64,000 nucleotides of DNA from Mantis religiosa (GCA_030765055.1 CM060950.1:15554306-15618305); one strand, 5' to 3'. Counted from the first letter of the stretch, positions 35,139-45,845 are shown. Notes: generated by a model not told the origin, from the letters alone. Program-made: numbers and translations.

Positions 35139-35954
35139 CAGTCCGCTGCACAAAAAGTTTCTGATGCTGTTAGTATCTTCTGGTGTGTTACCTTCTATAA
35201 TGTTGGCATAACCGTTTCACCATTTGTGTTTTACACCAGTCCTGGCTGTGCCAATCTCTTATTGGTTTATATCAAACTCCTTAACACAAGCAATGACCGA
35301 TGAACAAGTAGCTTAGTCATGGTGAGTAGTAAAAGGGGAGGGGTAAGGACGAATTTAACTTTAGTGGAACGATTGTCAATATCACCTCCTTGCTGTGTCT
35401 GTCGCTCATTGATTTGATGTCATAACTCGGGAACCGGGGAGGGTTATAAGGAATGGGGGTTCGTGGATTAATTACTAGAAATTTATTGTCTTTGTGTTTT
35501 CCCCTTATGTTTGTCTACAAGATGAAAATATGCTTTAGTATGCTCGGTATATTTTGTGAAGATAGAGCTTTAGTTACAGATTTACATTATTTTGTAATGA
35601 AATGAGAGTTGATACACATAATAAAATAGACTAATCTGTCCCATCGATCATTCCCTTCACAAGAAAACTGTACAAATTTAAGAAGGCTCATTATTCGAAA
35701 AGGCTGGACTATCTGTTCCTGTCCTCAATAACCGCTGATGAAATAATCAAAGTTCGATGAGACGCATTCTGAATTACATGCTTCAATGTAACTTAAACTG
35801 TCTGGGCTTCTGGTTCACCTCTGTCATTGCTAAACAAAGGGCAGGAGCATGCCTTCCTATTCCTGACAGGGGCTTGAACTGGGGGCATGGTGCCATTTAC
35901 CTACCAACCAAAACAGCTGCTCCATATATTGGAAAGTTTTCATGCACCGCACTG
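35139..35954. mobile_element. TIR element (MITE-1 family), copy C, inverted
   Basis: It is the reverse complement of copies A and B over its full length. The ends CAGTCCGCTGCAC... and ...GCATGCACCGCACTG are flanked by TA (35137-35138, 35955-35956). Units 3 and 4 carry the flanks (CACATATGCTATTTTT and CTGTTTAAAAC) joined without it, so the borders are confirmed by two empty sites. Confidence 0.88.
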
Positions 35955-35998
35955 TACATATCACTATATTTAAAACTTTTGACAAAGTAGAGAAGTAC

Positions 35999-36309
35999 AA
36001 ATTAATAATTACACAAATAAAAATATTTGGTACTAAGGCTTCCCATATCTTAAGAAATTGGTGTTGATACTTCTTATTAAATGGAAATCGATTTCACAAA
36101 CAAATCTCTTGCGTCTTCAGTCCATAGATAAACTCAAGAGTTTAGGATGCAAGTGATTTGTTTACAAAATCGATTTACATTTGAAAAGAAGTATCAAAAC
36201 TAATTTCTTAAGATAAGTGAAGCCTTAGTAGGAAATATTTTTGTTTGTGTAATATTTATTGCTTCACTGTAGCTAGCTTCATTTTCTACGTAACAAACTA
36301 ATAACTTAC
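35999..36309. mobile_element. PLE-derived short inverted element with 14-15-bp target duplication
   Basis: AAATTAATAATTAC (35999-36012) and AAACTAATAACTTAC (36295-36309) flank 282 bp absent from units 3 and 4. The ends are inverted: ACAAATAAAAATATTT, TATCTTAAGAAATT and TTGATACTTCTT at the left recur reversed at 36167-36250. The same termini border the PLE coding pair at 49.2 kb. The left arm carries a hammerhead-like core. Confidence 0.78.
36082..36126 (-). ncRNA. Hammerhead-ribozyme-like motif in PLE terminus
   Basis: On the minus strand CTGAAGA (36120-36114) is followed by an 18-nt segment able to form a 5-bp stem II (GCAAG with UUUGU, two G-U pairs) and then GAAA (36095-36092). The five bases before CTGAAGA (ATGGA) pair with the TCCAT that follows GAAATCGATT. 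That gives stem I and an AUU cleavage triplet behind a two-base-pair stem III. Such type-I hammerheads with very short stem III are known from PLE terminal repeats. Catalytic activity is not shown. Confidence 0.6.
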
Positions 36310-36404
36310 AAATTTCAAGTAAAATGTAACAAATACTAGTAAATATTTGTGGCACAATATTTTCTGAACATTTTCTAATGGTTTACTATATTTACAAATT
36401 CAGC

Positions 36405-36500
36405 AAAGGATGTGCATATGGAGACTGCCTTTATTGTCTGAGGGATAGCTTTCTAATCTTCAGGCGCTGAAGTCTTTAGTTTAATTCCTGACCAGAAATA
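36405..36500 (+). repeat. Decayed tRNA-like element inside unit 2
   Basis: GAGGGATAGCTTTCTAATC and TTTAATTCCTGACCAG resemble A and B boxes in order. The homologous positions in unit 3 (53150) and unit 4 (62005) look more tRNA-like. It is non-functional. Confidence 0.45.
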
Positions 36501-36965
36501 TTTTTAAATAAGATTTATTCCTTAGTTTCATTTTAGGGTGTGGAAATATAAGTGACACCACAAATGTGTCTGTAATGCAATCTTTAATTACAAAAGGAAC
36601 ACAGTATTTCAGTGTTAATGTCCAACTTAACATGTCTCAATAGCACTGCTCATAAGCACTTCCCAGAAAGGCAAAAAACAAGACATGGCTTAAGATGTGA
36701 TGTGTAATGAGGAACAAAATTACATGTTATCAAATGTTATGAAAATGTTCCTAGTACCAGAAGAATCCATTCAGTGCTTTTTATATATGTCAGTGGTCAC
36801 AATCAGAAGTTACATAGGCTGGGATGGCTAACCTACAAATATTTTCCCCCAAAACTAAGGAAACAGTAAACTTTGAGCATGTGTATTTTTTCCACTACTC
36901 CCAAACATTATATAGTGTGATGAATTGGACAAAGTTAATACAGTGATAAAATACATCCTCAAGGG

Positions 36966-37991
36966 ACATTTATTGCAGACTTACACTGGAAGCATTAGTT
37001 ACTATGATGCAAATGAACAAAAACTGCTCTCCCAATTTACAGGTTTCTTACAGCCTTAAGGCCACTTGAACATACTACATCCAAAAATTCATGAATCGTT
37101 TGTAACAATAAAAATACTCAGTGGACCAAAAAAGAGTAGTATGTATCAAATAATTTTCACGTATATATTTCTGATTTAATATGCCTTTTTTATTAGAAAA
37201 TGTTTCAAAAAGTATTCTCAAGTGACGACATTCTGCTATTTAGCAATGGAGGATCTCAGGAGTGTTAATTTTTACTTGCTTTGATAAAATTACTATCAAT
37301 ACACCTTGTCTTGAAATCCAACCTATAAAATCAAATACACAATGGGTAATAGTTTGGCATTTTGTTTGGTACAGAGGCTACTGTTATAGTGGCAATCCCC
37401 TACAAAGTTTGATAGTACATAAAACAGAGAGGATAGGAGTAGAAAGGAGAGAAAAGTAAAGGATATGTTGAATGTATGGTGTACCTTTGGTGCCCGTAAG
37501 ATCTGCAAAGAACCTATAAAACATGGAGACGACTGTTAACTTTGTAACATTAAAATAGCAGAATATAATGTTAAAATCAGGAAGAATATTGTATAGCCAA
37601 GCACTCCTTCTGGCATTAGGTCCATACTTCATGGTCAGGATATTTTGATTCCCTTACACTCTGAAACATTACCATCTCCATTCCGAATCACGAAAACTGA
37701 ATCTCCAGTGGATCACACTTATAAACCAGACAATTCTGATGATGTTAGATGTTTTCATCAATGTGTGCTTAACTTTGGCTTAAGAATTAGCAGAACCTTT
37801 AGCCCCTAGGTTAAAACAAAAGAAACTACTTGCCGAGGATGCATGTTTTCATGATACAGGCACTGTGAGAAGGAACTTTTTCCTTTTTCTGCTGAAAATG
37901 AAAATTTGGTGAATTGCCAAGACTTTCTTACCACCTTAAAATTTTATAACATAAATTATAATTTCAAAGAGTGGAGATTCTGAATAGATTC

Positions 37992-38027
<36 letters not shown>

Positions 38028-38943
38028 CACCCTTAAAGGAGTTTTGCTTCATAATGCAAACATTTATCTATCCTTTCCTGAGGCCTACTTTTTTGTTTTA
38101 AATGAAAAATATGCAATTGTTTTGTTTTTGTTTCAAAAACTACAGTGTGAAAACCCTCTATGGCTAGTCTGCAGTGGTTTCAAGATTACTGGAGAATTAC
38201 TTGGTCAGAGGGCTGCTCTCACATGCCATAATTTCTTATGTGAATGGGATAGTAGAGCTATGTCAGAAAACTGAGAAAGGGAATAGTGGCCATGTATGAC
38301 TAATTTAACACTGGACAAAACAGATATGTAGGTAAACCTCTTACTAATGGCTCAAAAATATTGCTGACACCTCCCCTTGTAAAACTGGATCGGTCAAAAC
38401 TCTAGATAAAATCAATGGAAGTACTTTAAATACCTTTGTGTTACATTTCCTTCAATATCCTATGAAACAATTAAAGCTAGTGTATTCATTGGCCTGCAAA
38501 TTCAAACACCGATGATGGAAAATCTGTTAAACAATAATATGTGTTGACAGGTGAAGGGTACCTGGAATGATTTCAGAAATGTTGTTTTTAATTTCCTTGG
38601 AAATAAAAACGACCTAAATTATGTTAATATAGTGCAAGTGATATTGGAAGATTTAAAACAGATTTTTTAAATGACTGAAGCTACTGATGTGAAGCTATCT
38701 GCATATGTGAATCTGCAGTTGGCTTTTTTAATACTTCATCACTTACATTAAACATTGTTGGATATTTTATATTTACTCAGTTGGAAAGGGGTTGACAATG
38801 TAGGCAATGACTTCCAAAACTTGTCCCTCAAAAATATAAACTCTAAGTGACAAAGTAATAAAAAAGACTAACTACAAATAGCTTTTTCAATTAATTTTGA
38901 GATCACTGTTACTAAATTCCTCCAGTCATGCATAATATCTAAA
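36966..38943. other. Unassigned AT-rich sequence with poly-A tract
   Basis: No domain or paralogous repeat was recognised. An A run of 29 lies at 37999-38027. The short frames here, such as 37384-37632 minus and 38044-38274 plus, match nothing I know. Confidence 0.4.
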
Positions 38944-39300
38944 TATTATTAATAAACTGCAACACTTAACAGCACATTAACCTCATTCACTTTTCTGTTT
39001 GCTAAATTGTTAAATACTCGGGCACAGGTTTCATGGCGTGTTCCATTACATCCTCAGCCAGGAAACTGAATAGTCTTTTGGTTAGTTCTGGAATTTATCA
39101 GACAGTTCACTATCTTATAGCCATCTGCTAGGGCCAACGGAAATTTATTGATGACATCTATTGGCAGTATTTCATCATTCCATCACTATTTTTTAAAATA
39201 AATATTTTCTCCAAAAGCGTTAAATCTGTTGGTTCTTTCATTTGTTTTAATTAATTTAACTTCTATATTTATTTCATGTTTACATGACCAACAGTATGAG
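38944..39300 (-). pseudogene. Penelope-like element fragment, left arm of inverted pair
   Basis: Minus-strand reading near 39290-39170 gives CKHEINIEVKLIKTNE and FNAFGENIYFKK, the C-terminal part of the GIY-YIG domain (compare WERIYIEKHKNQLMNFE at 41.8 kb). 38944-39165 is the 3' flank, matched in inverse orientation by 39880-40097 (for example TGAATAGTCTTTTGGTTA against its reversed partner). It is frame-broken. Confidence 0.72.
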
Positions 39301-39439
39301 TTGATTTACATAAATGCTGGAGTTTAATTCACTGTTATTTTTTATTATCTTCTGATCTTCTGATTTTTAATTTCTAATATGATGTTTAGTAGCTTCATCC
39401 TGCAAATTTAGAACTTTCAAAGTATTCCATTTAATTTTT

Positions 39440-40097
39440 AAAATATGGTACAGCTACATGGATGATATTTTTGCTATAGTTCCTGAGAGACACACAGATG
39501 GTGCTTTAATTTTTAAAGGAGCTGGTATAATATTGGTAATTCAAAATAATTACAGCACAAAAAATCTACTACTTTTGTTTTTACAAAAGGCATTTCAGAT
39601 AGCAAAAGATTTGGCATCTATGAAGTTTAGAGTGCAATCAGATTTCCATTGGTAGGATAAAACATAATTTAGAAACCAGTACGAAGGAACATTTCAGATA
39701 TATTAAATATAAACAGATGAATAAGTCAGCATCGGCTGATCATTTCTTATCATAAAATATGAAATTAATTTAGAAGTTAAAATATTAAAACAGTACATTG
39801 GACTGATAGATTTAATGGTTTGGGAGAAAATATTTATTTTGAAAAATAAAGATTTTGTGATGAATTTTGAAATTCTGACAATAGAAGTCATCAATACGTT
39901 TGTGCTGGCCTAAATAGATGGCAGTAAGATAATGAAGTATGCATCAACTTGCAGAATTAACCAAAAGGCTATTCAGTCTGCTGGTTGAGAGTGTGACGGA
40001 AGACATCACAAAGCTGATCCCAGAGGATTTAGACAATTTAGCAAACAGATAAGTGGATAAGTGAAGTGTGTTGCTAAGTGTTGTAGTTTATTTATAA
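39440..40097 (+). pseudogene. Penelope-like element fragment, right arm of inverted pair
   Basis: 39448-39500 reads WYSYMDDIFAIVPERHTDGA, the PLE RT box (WYRYVDDIFAIVP in the better copy). An internal deletion joins it to the endonuclease: TKEHFRYIKYKQMNKSASAD and HFLS near 39680-39750, and IGLIDLMVWEKIFILKNKDF near 39800-39860. The rest is the 3' flank inverted relative to 38.94-39.17 kb. The PLE polymerase-endonuclease copies RNA into nicked DNA. This copy is dead. Confidence 0.82.
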
Positions 40098-41557
40098 TTC
40101 AACACATTGGCTGTGACATGAATGTGAAGGTACGTTTTCTTCATTCCACTTAAATTATTTCCCCGATAATTTGGGACATTTTAGTGAAGAAAAGGTTGAA
40201 AAATTTCACCAGAATATGAAAAAGAAGCAAATGAGGTATCAAGGGAAGTGTAGTATTCACATGATGACAGATAATGGTTGTGTGTTAAAAATGTGACTGC
40301 TCTGAACAAAATGCGAGAAGGTCAAAGAGGAGGTTGTTTAACTTAAATCTCATCACATTCATTCTCTAATTACATCAAAATTGATATGTCAGATTCCAAA
40401 TATAAGCAAATTTACAATTTTACAACTTCTAAGCTGTAAAAAGCATTATATAAGTATTTTTTTTACCAAGTTTAATTTACTTTTATTATTTTATAGTGAT
40501 TTGTAGTACTTTAGGTTGCTTTTTAAATAACCGCCCTCCTATTACACTTGCATGTCTATTATTTAAAGTAAACCTAAAGGTTTACCTAAACTACAGGTTA
40601 TTATTTGTTAAGCTATAGTAATAAACATTGTTAGTTTTTGCTCTCCATTGTCCAATACTGCATTTTCTTTCAGAAATGTAAATTCAAGGAACGGTTACAA
40701 TCTTATGCTTTTTAAAAATTGGTCTTTATTAATGCTGTTTATTCACTCTTCTATTGCATTACCAATTTTGACTGCAGCAAGCATGCTCTCCCATGGCACA
40801 GAACTAGTGGTTGGTGTAGTGGAAACACTCATACTACCACATGTTTATATTATAATTGGGACTTTAATAAGCCTAATTAATTTACCATCCGACACTTTCA
40901 AGCAGTTTCTTAATGACTGTGCAGAATTATTGTATAAAAGTATTTGTTGGTAAGTCAGAAAGGATCAGAATACTGGAATACCAGTGAGCTGTCTGGCATT
41001 TCAGAACGTCCAGTGTTGCAGGTCTTTTGTATGCTGAGGTCCACAATGTGTCAACCTTGGAGTTCAGCTTGGAGATGGCGGTTTCAAGACTGCTGTAAAT
41101 TCTGTGAAGAAACTGCCATCATTAAGCTGGACAGCAAGAATAAGCAGAGTGGCTACATTAGCTCTAATGATAAGAGAATTTAATACTTTGCTTAAGTCAA
41201 AACTTATACTGCTTGTTCAGGTATAGGATTTGGAAATTAATCTAAAGGTTGACCTCACCCCAACTTTATTCAAAATTGAAAGATAAGAATACTTGGTTCA
41301 CAAAACAAAAATTAGGCCTTGATTTCAAAATAAGTTTGAGTTTTAATTTGCAGGTATTGTACCAAATGAAGATATGCGTACTTGGTAATTATACAGAGGA
41401 ATTCCTGATCTGTTACAGAAAGCATGCCCTGACAGGCTTTTCTTTCTGATTAAAATGCTGTGAAATCCTTAAAAACTTTTAAATTGCACAAATAATTTAA
41501 TTGAGGTCAAGAATTAAATGAAAAGGGTCATTTGGCATTAAATCTAAAGCAAATAAA
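40098..41557. other. Unassigned sequence with a 101-codon open frame
   Basis: The plus frame 40648-40953 has a hydrophobic stretch (WSLLMLFIHSSIALPILTAA) and another around VYIIIGTLISLI, so it might look membrane-like. However, it is unrecognised, lies between PLE loci, and AT-rich sequence often gives such segments by chance. No other feature was seen. Confidence 0.35.
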
Positions 41558-41622
41558 ATAGTTAAGGCATTATTAAATTTTAGATGAGTCGCATTTTTTA
41601 CACATCTGCTTCACTTTCGTAC

Positions 41623-42705
41623 CTATTTTGAGGACATGTTTCGCAAATCTTTGTTTGCATCTACGGCTCTTGTGCGACTGAAGCTAGATCCAGCGGTGTG
41701 GGTAATTCTGGGGTTGTTGCTGCCATCTGTTGATTTAGTGATGAACTGAAATGTGGGATTCTCTTCTAGCGGGATTTCAAAGTTCATTAGTTGGTTTTTA
41801 TGTTTTTCTATGTATATCCTCTCCCATATGACGAGTTCACTATGTTTTTGTACGTATTTTAGTAATTCTGTGCTATCTTCAATTTCATGATTTTCAGACC
41901 AGAAATGAGCTGCTATTGCGGACTTATCAATATTTTTGTATCTTAAGTGCCTGAAGTGTTCTTTCTTTCTAGTGCCTATGTTCCTTTTTGTCCTTCCTAT
42001 GTAAATTTTTTCACAGTCTTTACATTTAATTTTGTAAATGCCTGACTTTTCCTCTGGTTTTATCTTATCAGTATTATTACTGTGAAGTAGGTTTTTAATG
42101 TTGTAATTGTTTTTTGGTGCCAATGTTATATTGTATTTCTTGAATATTTTTTGGAACTTTTTTGTGGCCCAGGGGTGGTAAGTAAATTTAGCAAATCTAG
42201 TTTCTTGTTTTATTGGTGTGAGAGCTGTGATCTGTTTTAATTTCTTTTGAAGTTTGAATAATTTTAGTTTTTTATCTACAAGGTTTTTTCCATATCCATT
42301 TTTAATTGCAGTTTTTAAGATTTGATGGTATTCGTTTTGATATTCTTGCTGGCTGAGAGGTAGATTTACTAATCTGTGTGTCAGACTGTTGATGGTTGCA
42401 TGTTTGTGTGGAATTGGGTTGAAACTATTTGCTTTGATGTAATTATCTGTGTGTGTTGCTTTTCTATGAATGCCAAATTCTAGTTTTTCATTGCCTTTTT
42501 TGATTTTAAGGTCTAAAAAGGGTAGAGTACAGTCCTCTTCAGTTTCTACTGTGAATTGTATGCTGGGTTCTTGCAGGTTGAGTAGTTTCAAAGCATCATC
42601 TATTAGTTTGTAGGGCACTATTGCAAAGATGTCGTCTACGTATCTGTACCATGTTTTAAACATATGAGCTTTTTCGAAACACATATTACTAAAGCCTTCC
42701 CTCAT
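41623..42705 (-). CDS. Penelope-like RT (C-terminal) plus GIY-YIG endonuclease, open but 5'-truncated
   Basis: A 360-codon frame. WYRYVDDIFAIV at residues 19-30 carries the RT catalytic YVDD (22-25). A Lys-rich linker follows. Residues 218-240 hold the zinc-binding-type CKDC (228-231) and the GIY (222-224) and YIG (235-237) motifs, with GRTKRN after them. WERIYIEK near 294-301 is the expected acidic block, and the frame ends ...DLRNMSSK. Family members have a much longer RT N-terminus, all missing here. The first ATG is simply the first Met in the remnant. It is the best preserved coding sequence of the window, but without RT motifs upstream of YVDD it cannot encode a working polymerase. The endonuclease domain looks complete. 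Confidence 0.9.
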   Translation of the reverse strand: MREGFSNMCFEKAHMFKTWYRYVDDIFAIVPYKLIDDALKLLNLQEPSIQFTVETEEDCTLPFLDLKIKKGNEKLEFGIHRKATHTDNYIKANSFNPIPHKHATINSLTHRLVNLPLSQQEYQNEYHQILKTAIKNGYGKNLVDKKLKLFKLQKKLKQITALTPIKQETRFAKFTYHPWATKKFQKIFKKYNITLAPKNNYNIKNLLHSNNTDKIKPEEKSGIYKIKCKDCEKIYIGRTKRNIGTRKKEHFRHLRYKNIDKSAIAAHFWSENHEIEDSTELLKYVQKHSELVIWERIYIEKHKNQLMNFEIPLEENPTFQFITKSTDGSNNPRITHTAGSSFSRTRAVDANKDLRNMSSK

Positions 42706-43745
42706 ATGTTTAAAACATGGTACAGATACGTAGACGACATCTTTGCAATAGTGCCCTACAAACTAATAGATGATGCTTTGAAACTACTCAACCTGCAAGA
42801 ACCCAGCATACAATTCACAGTAGAAACTGAAGAGGACTGTACTCTACCTTTTTTAGACCTTAAAATCAAAAAAGGCAATGAAAAACTAGAATTTGGCATT
42901 CATAGAAAAGCAACACACACAGATAATGACATCAAAGCAAATAGTTTCAACCCAATTCCACACAAACATGCAACCATCAACAGTCTGACACACAGATTAG
43001 TAAATCTACCTCTCAGCCAGCAAGAATATCAAAACGAATACCATCAAATCTTAAAAACTGCAATTAAAAATGGATATGGAAAAAACCTTGTAGATAAAAA
43101 ACTAAAATTATTCAAACTTCAAAAGAAATTAAAACAGATCACAGCTCTCACACCAATAAAACAAGAAACTAGATTTGCTAAATTTACTTACCACCCCTGG
43201 GCCACAAAAAAGTTCCAAAAAATATTCAAGAAATACAATATAACGTTGGCACCAAAAACAATTACAACATTAAAAACCTACTTCACAGTAATAATACTGA
43301 TAAGATAAAACCAGAGGAAAAGTCAGGCATTTACAAAATTAAGTGTAAAGACTGTGAAAAAATTTACATAGGAAGGACAAAAAGGAACATAGGCACTAGA
43401 AAGAAAGAACACTTCAGGCACTTAAGATACAAAAATATTGATAAGTCCGCAATAACAGCTCATTTCTGGTCTGAAAATCATGAAATTGAAGATAGCACAG
43501 AATTACTAAAATACGTACAAAAACATAGTGAACTCGTCATATGGGAGAGGATATACATAGAAAAACATAAAAACCAACTAATGAACTTTGAAATCCCGCT
43601 AGAAGAGAATCCCACATTTCAGTTCATCACTAAATCAACAGATGGCAGCAACAACCCCAGAATTACCCACACCGCTGGATCTAGCTTCAGTCGCACAAGA
43701 GCCGTAGATGCAAACGAAGATTTGCGAAACATGTCCTCAAAATAG
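42701..43745 (+). pseudogene. Penelope-like RT/GIY-YIG, frameshifted twin
   Basis: It is the same protein as the minus-strand copy, reading from HMFKTWYRYVDD. One A is missing from a six-A run at about 43254-43259, which ends the frame at 43308. After the shift, the GIY-YIG part (SGIYKIKCKDCEKIYIGRTK) is open again to a TAG at 43743-43745. Three amino-acid differences from the twin were noted (Asn-Tyr to Asn-Asp near 42930, Ala to Thr in the KSAI.AHF block, Lys to Glu near the C-terminus). Post-dimer decay is therefore slight. Confidence 0.9.
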
Positions 43746-44169
43746 GTACGAAAGTGAAGCAGATGTGTAAAAAATGCGACTCATCTAAAATTTAATAATT
43801 TTTCGCTTCACTGTGGTGTTCCAATATAGTTGAATCTCGATATAGTTAAGGCATTGTATGTATTTGAAAGGATTTTGTAACATTGATGTACATATTAACT
43901 GAAAAATCTGTTTGTACTTGGTTTTTCACACTCCATCACTTATATTCTTTTTAAGCGACTGGTTTCCCAACCTCTTACTTCCATTTTCAACCTTGAAAGT
44001 ATGACTCATCTGCTGTTATCTGCTGTCTACTCTCTGGTGGTGGAACTAAGAACTTGTTTTTCAAAATATTGACTGGTGGGATTTCAAAAGTGATTTAGTT
44101 GCTCCATATTTTTCCAAACAAAGATGATTTCCACTGTTGTTAATTTGTTTTTGGTTTATCACCCCTTTT

Positions 44170-44640
44170 AATAATTTTGGATTAAAGAAGCAATGTCATT
44201 CAATAAAGAAAAAGAAACCAAGAGAATGTGCAGTGAATTCACGTACCACTCAAAAAATCTAATAGATTCAAAAAGTATTTAAAGAACAAAATATCATCTT
44301 GGTACCTACAAATATAAACTCAGTATTAAAATTATTAAATTTAAAAGCAAAAGATGAAATTCCACTAATCAATTGATCTGGAATGTGCCAAATAAATTGC
44401 AAGGATTGTGAAAAATGCTACCTAAGGCAAACTAAAAGAAACCTAACAACCAAAGTCGAATGCATTTTAGAAACATCATACTCAAGCCGGAAGATAAGTC
44501 AGCAGTAGCATTTCAATTCTCTAACAAAAGCCATGACCTAGATGCAATATCCAAAATTATTAAAAGTGGAGACAAACAGAAACAAACTCACAATGTGGGA
44601 GAACATCTTAATATGGAAAAATAGATTGGTGGGTTGGTAT
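44170..44640 (+). pseudogene. Older Penelope-like element fragment
   Basis: Broken frames read CSEFTYHSKNLIDS, IILVPTNINSVLKLLNL, CQINCKDCEKCYLRQTKRNL and PEDKSAVAFQFSNKSHDL. These parallel FAKFTYHPWATKKF, ITLAPKNNYNIKNLL, KCKDCEKIYIGRTKRN and KSAIAAHFWSENHEIED of the 41.6-kb copy. The order is preserved over about 150 residues. The YIG motif has become YLRQ, and multiple stops and shifts are present. No inverted partner was found. Confidence 0.82.
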
Positions 44641-44984
44641 CCAATGATAAGCCGTTAGTAATGAAGCCATTTGCTCCCTTGCTCTCCAGTATTTTGATGT
44701 TATGTTGATATCTTGACTAAAGTTTGGGCAACAGAGCAACTGATTTTTCATCCATATCTTCTTGAAGTGTACGGGAAGGATACAGAGAACATCTCACTAT
44801 AGCAATCCTGCATAAATGGATTTGAAAGAGTCAAATACAATGAAGCTTCTAAAAGATGGTACAGAGTAGTCTATTGATTCTATTTGTGCTGTTATATTAA
44901 GTTTATCGTAGTTTTCCCTTTGTTGTAATATATTACTTTCTATGATTTTTTTGTATTATATGTTGATATGATCATTTTGAAAGA

Positions 44985-45244
44985 GCGATAACTTAGTGGC
45001 TCATATGAACTTGGCAAAATTTAACTGCCATTCTGGCTAGAGAGTCGGCTATCTCATTAGCATGTATTCTGCAATGTGCTGGTAACCACTGAAGTATTAA
45101 TAATTTATTTATATTTATTAACTGTATGATTTTATGCCATTCTGTAATATTTGGGATTTTAGATGGTAAATCTTAGCTTGTGGATACTATAGTTGCTTTA
45201 GCACCAGATAGTAATAGAACTTTTTTCAAATTTATTTGATGTAG

Positions 45245-45275
<31 letters not shown>

Positions 45276-45845
45276 GTAATTTTACGTCCTCCAACATTAC
45301 GTCATATCGGACGATGAATGAGATGGTTGAAATGATGCTCAACTGTTTCCCGGGTCCATGGAGCTTAGGGCTACACCACATTCGTCTTTAAGGATAAGGG
45401 AAAACCCCGGAAAAGCCCTTATCCAGGTAGCTCACCATGGCCCAGATTCGAACGCGGGACCTCTTGAACGTGAGGAAGACACACTACATCTACGCTACCG
45501 AGGCGGGCAAGATGACTTTGTGAGCCCTGAAGGATTGTTGAAATTTCCGCAGCAAATTTTGTAGAATTAATACTTAATCTCTGGTAGAAAGAGAAGTGTG
45601 GGCGTATTGCACCAGTGCCAGTAACACCATTTTTGGTGTGCTGGAACCGTCCATGTAAACACGTAGCCATTCAATTTTTTATTTCTAGTATCATTTTTTC
45701 AGGACACAAGAAGAGGTTTCATATTTCAGAAATTTTTCAGCTAAGTTTTGATAGTGTTCTATATCGAAGTTCTAAAGGGTTGATACTTGTTTGTAAATTA
45801 TACTTGTCCTGCTCCAAAGAGAGCGGTTGAAAAACAAAACACGCC
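44985..45845 (-). pseudogene. LINE RNase H domain and linker, interrupted by a SINE
   Basis: Minus reading gives NGVTGTGAIRPHFSFYQRLS and FAAEISTILQGSQSH (45640-45515), the front of RNase H with its Glu in FxAEI. After the SINE, at about 45250-45000, ILQWLPAHCRIHANEIADSL and ARMA follow, the classical C-terminal HxG.ExAD block. LINEs of the I-like groups carry RNase H behind RT to degrade template RNA. 45671-45845 continues as the RT-RNase H linker and matches 53.83-53.96 and 62.75-62.88 kb. Frame breaks and the SINE make it inactive. Confidence 0.82.
45249..45508 (-). mobile_element. tRNA-derived SINE, family S1
   Basis: T tract, S1 body, and tRNA-like head ending ...CTACGCTACCGAGGCGGGC. 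AGATGA at 45243-45248 and 45510-45515 may be the target duplication. It splits the RNase H domain of the host LINE, whose reading resumes on both sides. Confidence 0.87.

Larger units (their letters stand above)
32300..36965. repeat. Long paralogous unit 2
   Basis: Collinear, diverged similarity to unit 3 (50.6-53.64 kb) and unit 4 (59.9-62.55 kb) spans the whole interval. Examples are AAAACTACTTGCC, AAAGATCCAAGGTGAACAAT, TGGCTGGTTCATGG-type words and CATAAGCACTT. I see no conserved reading frame, so it is a non-coding duplication or an unrecognised large repeat. Unit-specific insertions are a PLE derivative (33785-34153), a TIR element (35139-35954) and another PLE derivative (36013-36294). 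Unlike units 3 and 4, it is not followed by the RNase H LINE. Confidence 0.75.
41558..43855. mobile_element. Penelope-like element head-to-head palindromic dimer with 14-bp target duplication
   Basis: ATAGTTAAGGCATT stands at 41558-41571 and 43842-43855. Between them, arms 41572-42668 and 42701-43796 are reverse complements, more than 99% alike by eye, around a 32-bp spacer at 42669-42700. The spacer continues the minus copy 5' by about ten codons (SNMCFEKA), so the left copy is the longer and the right copy was truncated 12 codons later. Beyond the right arm are 45 further bases of element 3' end (GCTTCACTGTG..., also seen at the 33.8 and 36.3 kb elements). Both copies are 5'-truncated within RT. 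Confidence 0.9.

Noticed and set aside
40648..40953. 101-codon frame with hydrophobic segments as a small membrane protein
   Set aside because: AT-rich DNA commonly yields Leu/Ile/Phe-rich chance frames. No start context, splice signal or paralog supports it.
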